64,000 nt of DNA. It comes from Tiliqua scincoides (Eukaryota; Chordata; Lepidosauria; Squamata; Scincidae). The notes under the pieces are model-generated. The model was not told where the DNA came from and ran no database searches. It saw nothing but the letters and a program-made list of their open reading frames with translations. Positions 29,495-41,880 of the stretch are shown here, piece after piece. The translations under genes and the position numbers were made by a program. The number at the start of each line of letters is the position of its first letter. Position 1 is the first letter of the stretch. Location: contig NC_089822.1 in NCBI RefSeq assembly GCF_035046505.1, positions 116,267,307-116,331,306 on the forward strand. The letters run 5' to 3'.

Positions 29495-29735
29495 GTGGAA
29501 TACTTCGCATGTCTACTCAGAAGCAAGCCCCATTATGTTCAATAGGGCTTACTCCCAGAAAAGTGTGTCTAGGATTGCAGCCTTGGATAGGGTTGTAGAT
29601 CCTATCCAACTCCCAGGAAAGTGTGCATAGGATTGCAGCCTTGGGCTACAATCCTATCCACACTTTCCTGGGAGTAAGCTCCATTGACTATAATGGAACC
29701 TATTTTGCGTAGATATGCATAGGGTTGGGCTCTTA
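29495..29735. repeat. Cluster of short mirrored squamate repeats
   Basis: CATGTCTACTCAGAAGCAAG, GGGCTTACTCCCAG and AGGATTGCAGCCTTGG recur three times here, once inverted (CAATCCTATCCACACTTTCC, TGGGAGTAAGCTCC). This suggests repeated insertion into, or duplication of, the same short element. Confidence 0.65.
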
Positions 29736-31503
29736 GTCTCTTGAAAATTAAGCATGTTTTCTTTCAGTTGGTTGGACAATAAAATGATTCAGAAAATGTT
29801 ACAGAAGAATCACTGAGATGTGAAGAGTATCTTTTTTAAAAAAACCATAAGATGTCCATGTGCAGATGCCCCAGCACTGGCTATAGTTTTAGAAGGAACC
29901 AACTCCTTTTTAGAACTAGCAGCCCAATCCTGTATGAGACACACCAGCATAGTTCCACATACACTGGTGCAACAATGGCTCTGCTGGCACAGAAATCCAA
30001 CAAATGCACCACAGGCACTCACCAGAAGAATACCATGCCAATGTAGGTCAAACACCAGGACAACTCTGCCAGTGGAGAGGCCATTGGGCCTAATGTGGAG
30101 ACATTGGGGCATAATGTGGGAGGGGGGAAACAAGGAGGATTTAACATATGCCATATCCTAACTCCTGCTTTTAGATTAAGAACATGCCCCTGGTGCCGGA
30201 AAAGTTACGTACCAATGACAGAACTGGTGTAGAAAGGAGTAAACCCAACGGGAACAATGAGGAAGGTGAAAACACCAGAAAATTGCACCCCTCCTGCCAC
30301 TCCCCACCCTGCCCACTTCCCTATAATGGAGCATAGGACACAGGCATTTGGGTGCCAATCATAGCTTAACAACTCCAGTAGGTAAGCTCCTGCCAGGGTG
30401 ACTAGAAGCTCAGATTATATTACTCATGGCACAGGGCTATACATCTCTGGCTTCTCAAAGAGGAACGTTAGTGATGGGAACCATGGTGAAAGGGTACTTG
30501 GTGCACAAAGGAACAAGCAATCTCTTGTACCTCACATGTACAGCAAGATAGTTCACACTGCTCAGAATTCGTATTGCAGGTACTCTGCCCTAGGAGGAGG
30601 CTACAGACAAGACACCTAACTGGATGCTCTCCCTCATCACCCCAAGAGGGAACGGACAATGCACCCCTCACAGGTAAGCAAAAGGGAGTCACATGCCACA
30701 ATATATTGATCCTGCATCTCTGTCCGTCCCCTCCTCCGCTATACTGAGTCTTCAGGAGTATCAAAATATGTCTGCGTCAGACTGTATTGTCTAAGTATCC
30801 TTTCCTTTTACAGCAGCTAAGAGCTGGGTGTGTCTGCTCTCTCTTGGCGAATGTCATGGATGCCAACTATTGGTACTACTGGCCACTCACTAGAACCCCC
30901 CTTTTTTTCCAGGACTGCACCATTAACACAGGAGGCTGAATGGTGGTCCCCTGCAGAGTTTCACTGCAGCCCCCCCCCAACAGAAGGAAAGGTAATATCC
31001 CAAGGCAGTATGCTCCCCCCCCCGCCCCCAACAGAGCACCACAGTCCCTCACAAAGTATGCATCTCAAATCAGAGAGCAAGTGTGTCTGATGCTGTTGTT
31101 AACTCCTTGTTACTCTTGCTGTGTTTCGCCTTGCTCCCTACAGTTGTCCTACAGGTAAAGACACTGTGCAGACCCCAAGGGAAGCCTAGTCTGCCTGCAT
31201 GTAGTTGCTGCTCAGCCAGGTTGCTGACCTACTCATTGTAGTCAGTACCTGTGGCTTTAAAAACTCATGACAGACAGTGAATCAACTGGTGCAACCAAAC
31301 CTAAGTAGTAGGTTTGGTTACTTAACATAAGAACATAAGAATACTTGGTCATCTGTTGCATAACTTGCAATAGCACAACAGCCTTGCTGGGAGGAGATGG
31401 TTGGAAATTTTACTTGTGTGTTTCTCTTTTAAATGCTGCTCTATCACCAATATAGTTCAATAAAAACTTTGACTCTGTCACCTTCGTTGCCTTTTTGCTA
31501 GAA

Positions 31504-31877
31504 CAATGCTTCTCAAACTGTGGGTTGGGACCCACTAGGTGAGTCACAATCCAATTTCAGGAGAACCCCATGCATTTCAATATGTATTTTTAAACTTGAT
31601 GCTACAATGGTATGACTGCATTTGGGGAAATGTTACAGATCTGTACTTTTAACAAGCTGTATTTGTGTTTTTAACAATAATAAATGGGGCTTATTCCTGT
31701 AGCCTTTTGGATGTTTGGGAACTTATTGTAAACTTTTTACTTACAAAATTGATTTGATTTTGTTGTATGGCGTGTTAAAAATTTTCCTGCTTGATGATGT
31801 CAGTTCTGTTCATGACATCACTTCCAATGGGTTCTGACAAATTGTTATTCCAGTACTAAAAAGTTTGAGAACAACTT
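31504..31877. mobile_element. hAT MITE
   Basis: CAATGCTTCTCAAACTGTGG at the left and AAAGTTTGAGAACAACTT at the right are inverted ends. Octamers TGCTAGAA (31496-31503) and TGCGAGAA (31878-31885) differ at one base. The interior contains the GGGTTGGGACCCACTAGGTG block typical of this family. Confidence 0.8.
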
Positions 31878-31923
31878 TGCGAGAAGATAGGGATCCCTTC
31901 TTCCCATCCTAGGCTGCTGCATT

Positions 31924-32843
31924 ACATAAGATCATAAGAAAAGCCCCACTGGATCAGGCCAAAGCCCATTTAATCCAGCTTCCTGTATCTCACAGGGGCC
32001 TGTCAGGTGCCTCTCAAGCCAGCAAGAGACCTGCATCCTGGTGCCCTCCCTTGCATCTGGCATTCTGACATAACCCATTTCTAAAATCAGAAGGTTGCAC
32101 ATACATATCATGGCTTGTAGCCCTTGATGGATTTTTCCTCCAGAAATTTGTCCAATCCCCTTTTAAAGGCATCCAGGCCAAATGCCATCACCACATCCTG
32201 TGGCAAGGAGTTCCACAGACTAATTACTTGCTGGGTAAAGAAATAATTTCTTTTGTCTGTCTCCCGACACTCGGTTTTGGTGGATGTCCCCTGGTTCCCC
32301 CCCAGGCACCTTTTTTTCTAGATCAGGGGTGTCCAAACCTTTTGGCAGGAGGGCCACATCCTGCCAAAAGATCTGACACTGTGTTGGGGGTCGGGGGAAA
32401 AATAATCTACATTTTAAATTTGAATAAATTTATATAAATAAATATATTAGTGATGAATATAGCGATAGGCCAGCCTTTGCTGCTTCACAGATGTGAAACA
32501 GCAAGCAATGGAGGGAGCCCTCAGCCCACAGCTCGTGCAAGAAGTCAAACAGTCGGCCTTTGCACTGAGAGTAGTCACTTCGGGCCAGCGCGGGCTCCAA
32601 TGAGTCTCCAGAGGGCCAGAGGTTTGTTGGAGACTGGAGGCTCCACGCAGGCCAGATTGGGGACCACAAATGGCCCCCAGGCCAGGGTTTGAGCACTCAT
32701 TCTGGATCCAAGGGCCCCAAATGCTATAGCCTTTCCTCATAAGGGAGGTGCTCCAGTCCAGTAATCATTTTGGTTATTCTCTTTTGCACCTTTTCCATTT
32801 CCACAGTATCCTTTTTGAGATGTGGTCACCAGAACTGGACACA
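31924..32843 (-). mobile_element. CR1 LINE 3' fragment split by a hAT
   Basis: The reversed CR1 tail begins at 31924 (ACATAAGATCATAAG) and runs into the ORF2 end. It is interrupted by the hAT at 32324-32699, resumes at about 32708 (GGGCCCCAAATGCTATAGCC) and stops matching at CCAGAACTGGACACAA near 32843. Confidence 0.9.
32324..32699. mobile_element. hAT MITE nested in CR1
   Basis: Left end CAGGGGTGTCCAAACCTTTT; the right end is degraded (GGGTTTGAGCACTCA). Octamers TTCTAGAT (32316-32323) and TTCTGGAT (32700-32707) differ at one base, and the CR1 sequence is continuous across them. Confidence 0.78.
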
Positions 32844-32869
32844 AGGGATAGGTTCCCTCTTCTCTAGAA

Positions 32870-33250
32870 CGGGTTTCCAAACCCCAGCCCAGGGGCCAGA
32901 TGCGGCCTATGACAAACCTCTATCCGGCACACGGCAAGCCTTGGTTCCCTGCAAGCCTCTGGCCCACTCAACTGAATGTGACCAGAGCTGTGCTCCAGTT
33001 GCATCTGTAGTGTGTTCTAAGGGCCTGGGAGGCCATGCCCCTCCCCTCAGAATGCCTTCTAAAGGCCTAACAACATCACTTCCTGGTTTTCCTGAAAAGC
33101 CAGAAGTGACTTTTTGGGCCATCTGAAGGCCTTAGGCTTTCTAATGTATTTATTTAAATTTTATATTTAAAATTGATTTATTTTTCCAGCCCTTGACACC
33201 ATGCCAGATATTTGATGTGGCCCTCTGGCCTAAACATTTAGAGACCCCTG
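32870..33250. mobile_element. hAT MITE, same family as 17130-17434
   Basis: Left end CGGGTTTCCAAACCCCAGCC, right end ATTTAGAGACCCCTG; CTCTAGAA is duplicated perfectly (32862-32869 and 33251-33258). The interior shares AGGGGCCAGATGCGGCCT with the 17130 copy. Confidence 0.9.
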
Positions 33251-33892
33251 CTCTAGAATGATGTCCTCTAGCCCTGAGACTTCCTACCCCAGCAGCTGGG
33301 GAGCTACCTGCCTTAAGGTGCGATGACACCTGCATGTCCTTAGAAGTCTCACAGTTGTCCCTCTCTGCCTGCCTCTGCTTCTCGAGGTTGACAACCAAGG
33401 CTTTAAGGGAGCAGGCCCTGGAGCTCCTTGCACCAAGGACACACCCATGACATGCCCCAGAGGCATACAGTCATACATGTGACACTCAGTGCAAAACACT
33501 GGCTAGCCTCCACCCTGCTACTGGCTATCTGACTGCAGAGTTTTGTTTTTTTCTCATGTGGTAGCAGACTCTAGCTTTATACTCTCCGCTAGCTCCTTCC
33601 ACTGCCCTTCTGACTGGCTGTGCTGGCATGTTGCCTGGATAGGCTTAGGATATGGCAGTTGTTCTGGGCGAATTGTGGTGTTGGTGCAATGCACAAATAG
33701 GACTAGGAGTCCTGACCCTTTAACATGCAGCTGCATTATCAAGACTAGCTGTAGGCACCTTCAGTATAACACCCCACCCCCGATAAAACACAGAAGTTCC
33801 AACCCACAACCTCCCTCTCCTCACAACATTTATCTGTGCTTTTCTTCCAGACAACCTAAAGCAAGAGAGACACCATCTACCTCACACTTATG

Positions 33893-33898
33893 TTTATT
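33893..33898 (-). terminator. Candidate distal IDH3G polyadenylation signal
   Basis: AATAAA on the - strand (TTTATT on +), about 1 kb beyond the last recognised IDH3G exon. Confidence 0.35.
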
Positions 33899-34138
33899 CT
33901 GGAGAACGCAGGGAATTATTACCAGTTACACATGATATACAAAAAATGGCATTTGTGGGTGAGCAGAATGAAATGGAAGGGTCTGCTCCTGACTCATACA
34001 ACAGGAGTTTTCCGCCTCTTTTACCCAAGGAGGTAGAAGAGGGGGAGATAATTGCTTCAGTTGCAGCAGAGGCTGGGGAACTACTTTGTTTCTGCTCCTT
34101 GGCTTCACAATGCAACCTAACAACAAAAAAGGAAAAAG

Positions 34139-34144
34139 TTTATT
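34139..34144 (-). terminator. Candidate proximal IDH3G polyadenylation signal
   Basis: AATAAA on the - strand about 780 bp past the last recognised coding exon, with no known repeat in between. It is the nearer of two candidates. Confidence 0.4.
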
Positions 34145-34854
34145 TCTGATCCTTGGCCAGTGCTTTACAGTTCAAGAATTGGAATGCAATTAACAGAGAG
34201 TTCTTCATTTCTTAGGACCACCGATATTAATGCTAAATGCAAAGTTTGGGCCTTTCCTCTTACATAACACCTGCTGGAGCGATCAGGATTGGGACCATGG
34301 AGGAGGAAGGGGGCTTTATCTGTTTCAGTTATAGTCCCAATCTGGATTGGACAGAAGCAAGGGAGGCAAGCCTTCCACCAGCTGATATTTACATTACAAA
34401 AAAAGCACACTGGGTCAAGCTCCTTGTCTAATATTAATAACATAATTTGCCCTCATTCTGTCTAACCTTGGTCTGTGTTAGATTGCTAACATTTCCACTT
34501 TAAAAAGCGGGAGGAGCCCAAGGCCAGCGCTAAGTGAAATTTAATACTTTGAGCTTTCAAAATACTTTCAATTGCTTCATTAGGTTTTTGGTAACTTCAG
34601 TGTTGGAGACAGGCAGAACATAGTCTCCAAAGTCCTGCTTCCCCTGCCTACCGGCTCCTGCTTTATACCTAACCCCATGTCTAAAACCCCAGACTGGGAA
34701 CTGCTACTGAAGAAGAAGCAGGATCAGAATGTTTCTTGCAACTAGGGTACACTTTCAAATCTGCCAGCAGAGAGAGAGAGAGAGAGATGGTTCAATCTTG
34801 AGTAAAACGGACGATTGCCATTTCTGAAAAGTGCAAGCAACATTTCTTCCTCGG

Positions 34855-35022
34855 CTAGTGCTGTGACTTTCCAACCCCACCCAGAGGCACAAGCAGAACA
34901 GAGTGCCCCTTTCCAGCCCACCTCACCTGTGCCAGATTAGATGTAGATTTGCGTATCTGATTCAGGATGGACTGAACGGCTTCAGAGGTTGTGCCCTTGC
35001 CCCCAATATCCGGTGTGTGGGT
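34855..35022 (-). CDS. IDH3G: IDH3G twelfth exon and possible read-through end
   Basis: Acceptor TTTCTCCTCCCCAG at 35023 and above. Encodes [20 protein letters not shown] and [12 protein letters not shown] to 34927, where CAG|GTGAGG is a strong donor at a codon boundary. If the donor is not used, the frame runs 23 more codons to TAG at 34855-34857. No convincing downstream terminal exon was found, so both endings stay open; the spliced form fits family length better. Confidence 0.75.
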   Translation of the reverse strand, partial: THTPDIGGKGTTSEAVQSILNQIRKSTSNLAQVRWAGKGHSVLLVPLGGVGKSQH

Positions 35023-36394
35023 CTGGGGAGGAGAAACAGCCAGTTATGCTAAACTTCCCACACTCAAAATCATCCATCCATAGACTTCAGTATAACAAGA
35101 CACTTGGTGAATCTGCACTAGAGACTTAAGCAGGTTTCACAATCATTCTCTTACTCAGGACAGCTGGGAATTTTAATTCTGTGGGGACTGGGGTGGCAGT
35201 AGCAAGGGATCTTAATTCACTGCATCCTCACCAAGTAAAATCCCCAAGATTCATGGTGCTTAAACTCATATAAAGCCTATGCAGATCTGTAGTGGAGATA
35301 GGCTACCCATTTTCCTGCAGTGCTAGATTTCAAGAATTGTTAAGAGGTCTCAGTTCATGGCTAAGGGCGCAATCCAGAGCTGTCCTTGGGCTGGTGCAAG
35401 TCCCTAATGCTGGCCGTAAAGCACAGTTGATCTAGAGCAGGGGTGCCCAAACCCCGGCCCTGGGGCCACTTGTGGCCCTCAAGGCCTCTTAATGCAGCCT
35501 CAGGGAGCCCCCAGTCTCCAATGAGCCTCTGGCCCTCCGAAGATTTGTTGGAGCCCACACTGGCCCGACACAACTGCTCTCAGCGCAAGAGCAACTGTTT
35601 GATGTCTTGCATGAGCTGTGGGATAAGGGCTCCCTCCACTGCTTGCTGTTTTTCATCTGTGATGCAGCAGTGGCAGTGAAGGAAAGACCAGCCTTACTTT
35701 GCACAAGGCCTTTTACAGGCCTTGACCTATTGCAAGTCCTTCATTCATTCATATAAGTTCATCTTTAATATATTCATTTATGTAAATTTATTCAAATTTT
35801 AAATGTAAATTAATTCTTTTTTTCCCCGGCCCCCAACACAGTGTCAGAGAGATGATGTGGCCCTCCTGCCAAAAACTTTGGACACCCCTGATCCAGAGTC
35901 AGCTGGGCTGGCACACAGACATGCACTGGGCAGGGGGGAGGTGGGAGGGAGACTTTCTGGGGTGGGGGAGGGCAGTCCTGGGGGCAGGCGGGGAATGGAA
36001 GGTGGGGCTGGGACCTCTGGAGGTGGCACAAGTCTGAGGAGACCCATTGGGGCTACAGTGGCTTACCTGGGGGTAATGGGAAGAGTTACCTCCGACTGAG
36101 CCACTTTGGGGCCCTTATCTTGCATAGGATACAGCGCAAGCCTCCTGGCCTGCCTGCTCCAGCGCAAGATAGGATTGCACTGCATGTGACTTGGGGCCCA
36201 ATCCTATCCAACTTTTCAGCACTGATGCAGCAATGCCAACAGGGTGTTTGCTGAATCCTGCAATGGGGGGGGGGAGATAGTCACAGAGGCCTCCTCAAAG
36301 TAAGGGAATGTTTGTTCCCTTACCTTGAGGCTATATTGTGGCTGCACTGCATCAGAGCTAGGTAGTTGGATAGGACTGGACCCCTAGGCTATTC

Positions 36395-36436
<42 letters not shown>

Positions 36437-39400
36437 TACTTCAGTCCTTGTGTAATCTGACCAACAGAAGGGATAACATACGAAACACTCAGTATCGTTA
36501 ACACAACATGATCAACTTTTGCACTGCCGCTCCCTATGCTATGCCAACTGACGATGCAAGAAGCCTTTGTAGTTTGTCTTGTCTACCAGTCCCTCCAACA
36601 TCTGATGGATGACAGCCTCTTCCCTCCCTCTCTGATTCACCAATGAACCACCAACTGTTCAGTCATATTTGTTTTGACTTAGATATGGTTGGAGAGTCAA
36701 GTGGTGATTTTTGTTTTTGACTGATCTGCATCTACTACACTTTCTCTATGAATTATGAAGGGTTCTCATCTTAAAAACATGCCAACAAGCCTTGGGTTGG
36801 CAAGAAGCATCTTGGGCTTGAATTAAAACAAAACCCATCTTATCCATTTGAGACTAGATTTTACTGCTGGTAATACTAAGTCCACTGGCTCCAAATGACC
36901 AAATCTTAAAGCTTATGTTTCAGGTTACTCATTTCATCCTTAGTCCGGTGGGGGGGGGGGAGACAGAGCAACTCACATTTGCATCATCCATGGAGGCCAG
37001 AACTGCTTTGCGGATCACGGATGCAGAGTTGTGGAGTCTGTAATGGAGGACAGATATGAGGGATCACAAACAACAGCACAAGTCCAGTCCTTTCCCCGTT
37101 TGGTCAACAGAATCTGCTACTGGCTGGGACATTTATTACATTTTCATTCCACTTTTCCTTCAAGGAGCTCAGGGTACCCTATGTAATTGTTGTTGCCTCC
37201 CCCTCCTCGCTTTCCTTTCCTCCTTGCAACAACCCCATGTGGCATATTCAGCTGAGAGAGAATAACTGACACAATGTTGTCTGTAAACTATAGCAGAGTA
37301 AGAATCTGAGTAACTTATTTAAGTAGCTACATTACACTGGCTCTCATAATTTTGAACTGGCAATTGAGTCTGAAGGGCAGTGTAAGGATATTGGGGGGGG
37401 AGAGAGAGGGGACCTGGACACATACTTCAGGTGGTCCAACATCATGCAGCTGGCAAGCAGCATGGCTGTGGGGTTGGCAATGTTCTTGCCGGCAATGCTC
37501 TTTCCTGTATTGCGAGTGGCCTGAAGGGGGGAAAAAGAGAGAAGGGGGGGGGGACGGATGGACACAACATTAGAGACTGAATGACAAGTACTCCTATTAC
37601 CAAGGAACCAATGTGATTCCAAGCCATCTTGAAAAGAGGGAGCTGCAAATGGCACAAAGTAACTTATTTTCAAGGAAATGTGTACGGTTGCCATGCAAGT
37701 ATGTTAGAAGTGATGGTGGCCAGATCCTTCACACAGTTGGACAGGAGGGAGAAGAAGAAACTAGCACCCCATCCTGTTCAACTACCCAGGTAGTCAGGAC
37801 CAATTTGTAAGGCAACAGCAGCAGCTAGGCACCTGAATTTTCACACTACAGCACACAATTCCATGACAAGTCACTCCTCCTCTTTTGTTCTCTTCCCACT
37901 GTCAAATTCACAACCTGAAATTCCTTGGGATATGCTTTGTTCTCCAGTTGTGAGGAGTAAGGGCACTATATAAATTAACAACAGAAATAGCTCCTCATAG
38001 CTATTTGAGCAACCAGCAACCTCACTGAACAAACTGTTTTCTGTGGGGTCCTGCAGTCAACACTCACCACTGGAAGATGCTGCACATCTCTGATTCAGAA
38101 TGTCTTTTCCTACCAACCTTTTCCCCCTACTCCCTCAGTTTCAAACCATGGTTAATCTAGAACCCTGGTTAGCCTTAAGTTCGGTTACAATTAGTCAAAA
38201 TAACATTTTGCCACAGTTAAGGCAGGAGGGAAAAATTTGGTTCAGAGAGAAAGCATGCGATCACAATCTGCCATAGCTCAGTGGGAGAGTACCTGCTTTG
38301 TATGCATAAGGTCCCAGGGTCAATCCCTGGGAGCATCTTCAGATAAAGCAGAGGAAAATTCCTGTCTGAAATTCTTGAAAGCCACTGCCTGCTTGCAGAG
38401 AATGCTGAGCTAAACAGAACAGTGGTCCAACTCAGCTTTGTATGTATGTTCAAGGTCCCTACAACTAAGAGGGCCTTGAACATTTTGTCTGCATCAGCTT
38501 ATAGGAAAATAGGTTCAGTTAAGCAGGCATATTCTTAGCTGCAACCTTATCACATTCCTTATTTTAGCAGTACTAAATCTCAGCCCTCCTTATATGCCTC
38601 ACCGTCTCAAATACAGCATAGTCGCGTCCATAGTTGGCTCCTGGCACTAGCCCTGGGCCCCCGACCAATCCGGCACAGACATTGTTGACAATATTGCCAT
38701 AGAGGTTAGGCATAACCATGACATCAAACTGCTGCGGACGAGACACCAGCTGGAAATTCAGAGAAGAAGGCAATGAGAAGAGTGAAAAGACATCAGGAAC
38801 CATGAATGCCCCCCCCTTTCCACTCACTCCAGTTGTGATGTGTTCAAATCTATCTGCAGGCATATATAAGGGCACTCCCAATTTGCATTTACACAATTTT
38901 TAAAACCACAAATACTAATAGGAACATTGTAATAAAAATTATCAGCTGACTTGATTTCCCCCACAAAACAAAATAAGGAAAACGACAGAAATCTTCTACA
39001 ATTACTAGAACAGTGGTTCCCAAACTGTGGGTCGTGACCCACCAGTGGGTTGCAACCTGATGTTTGATGGAACATGAAACAGACAAGCTGATAGCTGACA
39101 AGGAAAACATTGGGAGCCAATGGTTCCCAAAAAAGGTTTCACATCAGCTACTCTAGCTTTATCCTTATGGGGGGGGGCACCTTCTGGAGTTTGTTGAGCT
39201 CCACATTCATCAAATCAGGACCATTCTAGTGCCCTTGCATTCCCCTTTACCTGGTCTTCAATAGGAACCAAGGCACATTTGCCTACTTATGAATAAATGC
39301 ATATGTGTGGCTCAGTCTCTCTTTCCATAGGGCTGAATACATTCTCCTTGTCAGCTGGGGGGACTTCCCTTTCGAGTGTTTTTTGGGCCTGTGTACGTTG

Positions 39401-41815
39401 GTTTGGGACCATTCAGATGGTATTGCATTTCTCTCTGCCTGCCCTTCAAAGTGTACAGTTGCATACTTGCGAGTAAACACATGCGAGTTCAGTTTCTTTC
39501 TACAGGGCTCAATACATTTTCCTTGTCAGCTATCAGTTTGTTCATTTCACGACCCACCAACAATAAGATTGGGATCAACTGGTGAGTCTGGGAAACTGCA
39601 CCAGGAAATTTTGAATTGCTTCAATTGTCCAATTTCTAATCTTCATTGCTATAGAAACAATTTTACCAAGGGTGTTGGACATAGCCCAGGGATCTGCATA
39701 CAGATGTGGCAGAGTGGCTCTTTTGAGAAACTGAGGAAATTGAGTAGTGTTATTGAAAAAATCTGCAGGGACCAAGAATGGAGGGGGAAAAGTTTGAATT
39801 TTGTTCAGAGAAGGCACAGAAGTCCTGTGTTTGAAACTGTGGCTGGACATGAAACAAAAACATTAGAGTATACCTGCATAGTGGTGTTGTCAACAATCAT
39901 GCTATCAAATGTTATGTCTGGGTAGCCAGCTGCCACCTCTTTGCAGCACTGCAGGAAGAGACCATCACCCAGTTTCCTTTATGGGAGAAGAGAAAGGATG
40001 CAGGATCAGTCATAGATGATGATTAACACAGGCAGCCTATGGCACTCTTGAACCAGAGCAAAGGGCCCACAGGCTTGGCTCTGGCACAGAGTCAGGTTTG
40101 CACTCCTGTCTGCCCCTCTTACCTGGAATGAATCCCTGACTTGGTAACTAGAAGTAAACGTCCTCCCCTCCCTCACAAGGCTGTGATGGCGAGCAAAAGA
40201 ACAGCAACACTTCCTACTGTGGAGATGCTGGTTGTCATTGAGCTCAGGGGTTTCTGGGCCCTGCCACAGCCACCCCTGCTCTCCCCCACAAGTAGTGCAC
40301 TAATATCCCATGACTTACATGATGTTAGCCTTGTGGACTGCCGTCACCTTCTTGCGACCAGCTTCATGCGCCAACTTGAAGGCATATTCTGCAATGCGCA
40401 GAGATTTGGTCTTTGTGATTATCTTCAGGCTCTCCACTACACCAGAGACACTCTGTGGGGAGGGGCAACAAATGTGTTCCTGAGTCTCTCTCCACTCCAC
40501 TCCAAGGAGCTGGGAGGGACATAGTGCCTCCAGGGAAAGAACACTGCAGTTCCCAACTCAGAAGAATCGCCACATTTAAGAGCCTACTGCCTGGGACTCC
40601 CCCCTCCCCCCACAACTAACTTTCCATGCAAGATAATACACTTGCAAATCAGTTGGTCAGTCTGGTCAGCTCACATGGACAGTGTGCAAGCGTTTTTGTT
40701 TTTGCAGGACCTTTCTCTTATACACTTAAACTACTCACTCTTCATTTCGGCTCACACACAGGAATGAAGAGTATAAATTCAAAACTCAGGTGAAGTGTCT
40801 GTGTCTGTTCACACTGGGGAGGAGGGAACTAAAAAGTCCTGTGTCAGCATCCTGGCTTGCATGAGAGAAAGCACTGGAGGTGCACGGTTAGAGGAGTGTT
40901 GCTTGGGACATATGCCAAGGGCCATTCTGAACCGCTAGCTGCACATCCCCATTACAGAATCCTACAATTCTACTGCAGCACCCCCACTGCAAAGGCAAGA
41001 TCACTCACCTCTTCCCAACCCACAACACCCTGCTCAGTCCTGACCACAGTATGCCACAAGCAGACAGAAGGTGTGTCACAGAAGGTGTTTGCAAAGCAAA
41101 ACATGCCACAGCTTTGCCGTTATGCAAAAAGGGCTAAAAGGAAGGGGTCAGAGAAATGGGGACAACATGGGCAGCCTTCGTTACCACACCTCATGCTCCA
41201 GGCTGCTGTATTCACCCTCCGTGTTCTCCCGGACAATAAGAATGTCAATGTCTCGGTGTCGGGATGCCACTCCTGGAAGGCTCTTACAATGGATTACATT
41301 GGCAAACAGATCCAGGGTAGTACTGTGGAGGAAAAATCGGGAAAGTTTACACAGTATAGTCTCTGCTCTTAAATTACCAAAAGTACTTAATCCTTCTGGG
41401 TCTCCAAGTCCCAACTTCTTCCTTAGTTTCACCAACTGCCTAATCAAGAACATAGTGCTGTTAGACAATACTGGTATATTCTGGAAGGCCAACCTATGAT
41501 GTAAGAAGATGGACTTAGTGGCAGGCTTGGACAGGAGCTGGAAGCCTGCTGGGCCTGGCTGTGGGAGAGGGCCAAGTCTCTTCATCTGCTGCTCTAGTGA
41601 TGTGATGCTGCTTGCCTCCCAACCCAGCTAACTACAACTAGAACCACATCAAGATACAATGTGCAGGGGTGCATAAATATGATGGCATTCAGTTGAGTGG
41701 GACTTTTCTTGGGGGGCCACTGCAGTATGCCACAAGCACGTTAACAGTACAAGCATATTATTGCTTGATATACATATTCTGCTTCCAGAATTTGCATTGT
41801 TTGAAAAGGCGAGCG

Positions 41816-41880
<65 letters not shown>

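Larger units (their letters stand above)
26776..33880. other. Spacer between convergent SRPK3 and IDH3G
   Basis: No exon recognised. It holds a tRNA SINE (28.4 kb), a degenerate GACTAACT-rich patch (28.7 kb), a cluster of short mirrored repeats (29.5-29.7 kb), a CR1 with a nested hAT (31.9-32.8 kb) and two further hATs (31.5 and 32.9-33.25 kb). The rest, including 26.8-28.3 and 29.8-31.4 kb, shows nothing I can name. Confidence 0.6.

Noticed and set aside
38269-38345. tRNA gene
   Set aside because: The A and B boxes are recognisable, but a SINE body follows and the arms do not form a proper cloverleaf; related copies occur at 28.4 and 63.1 kb.
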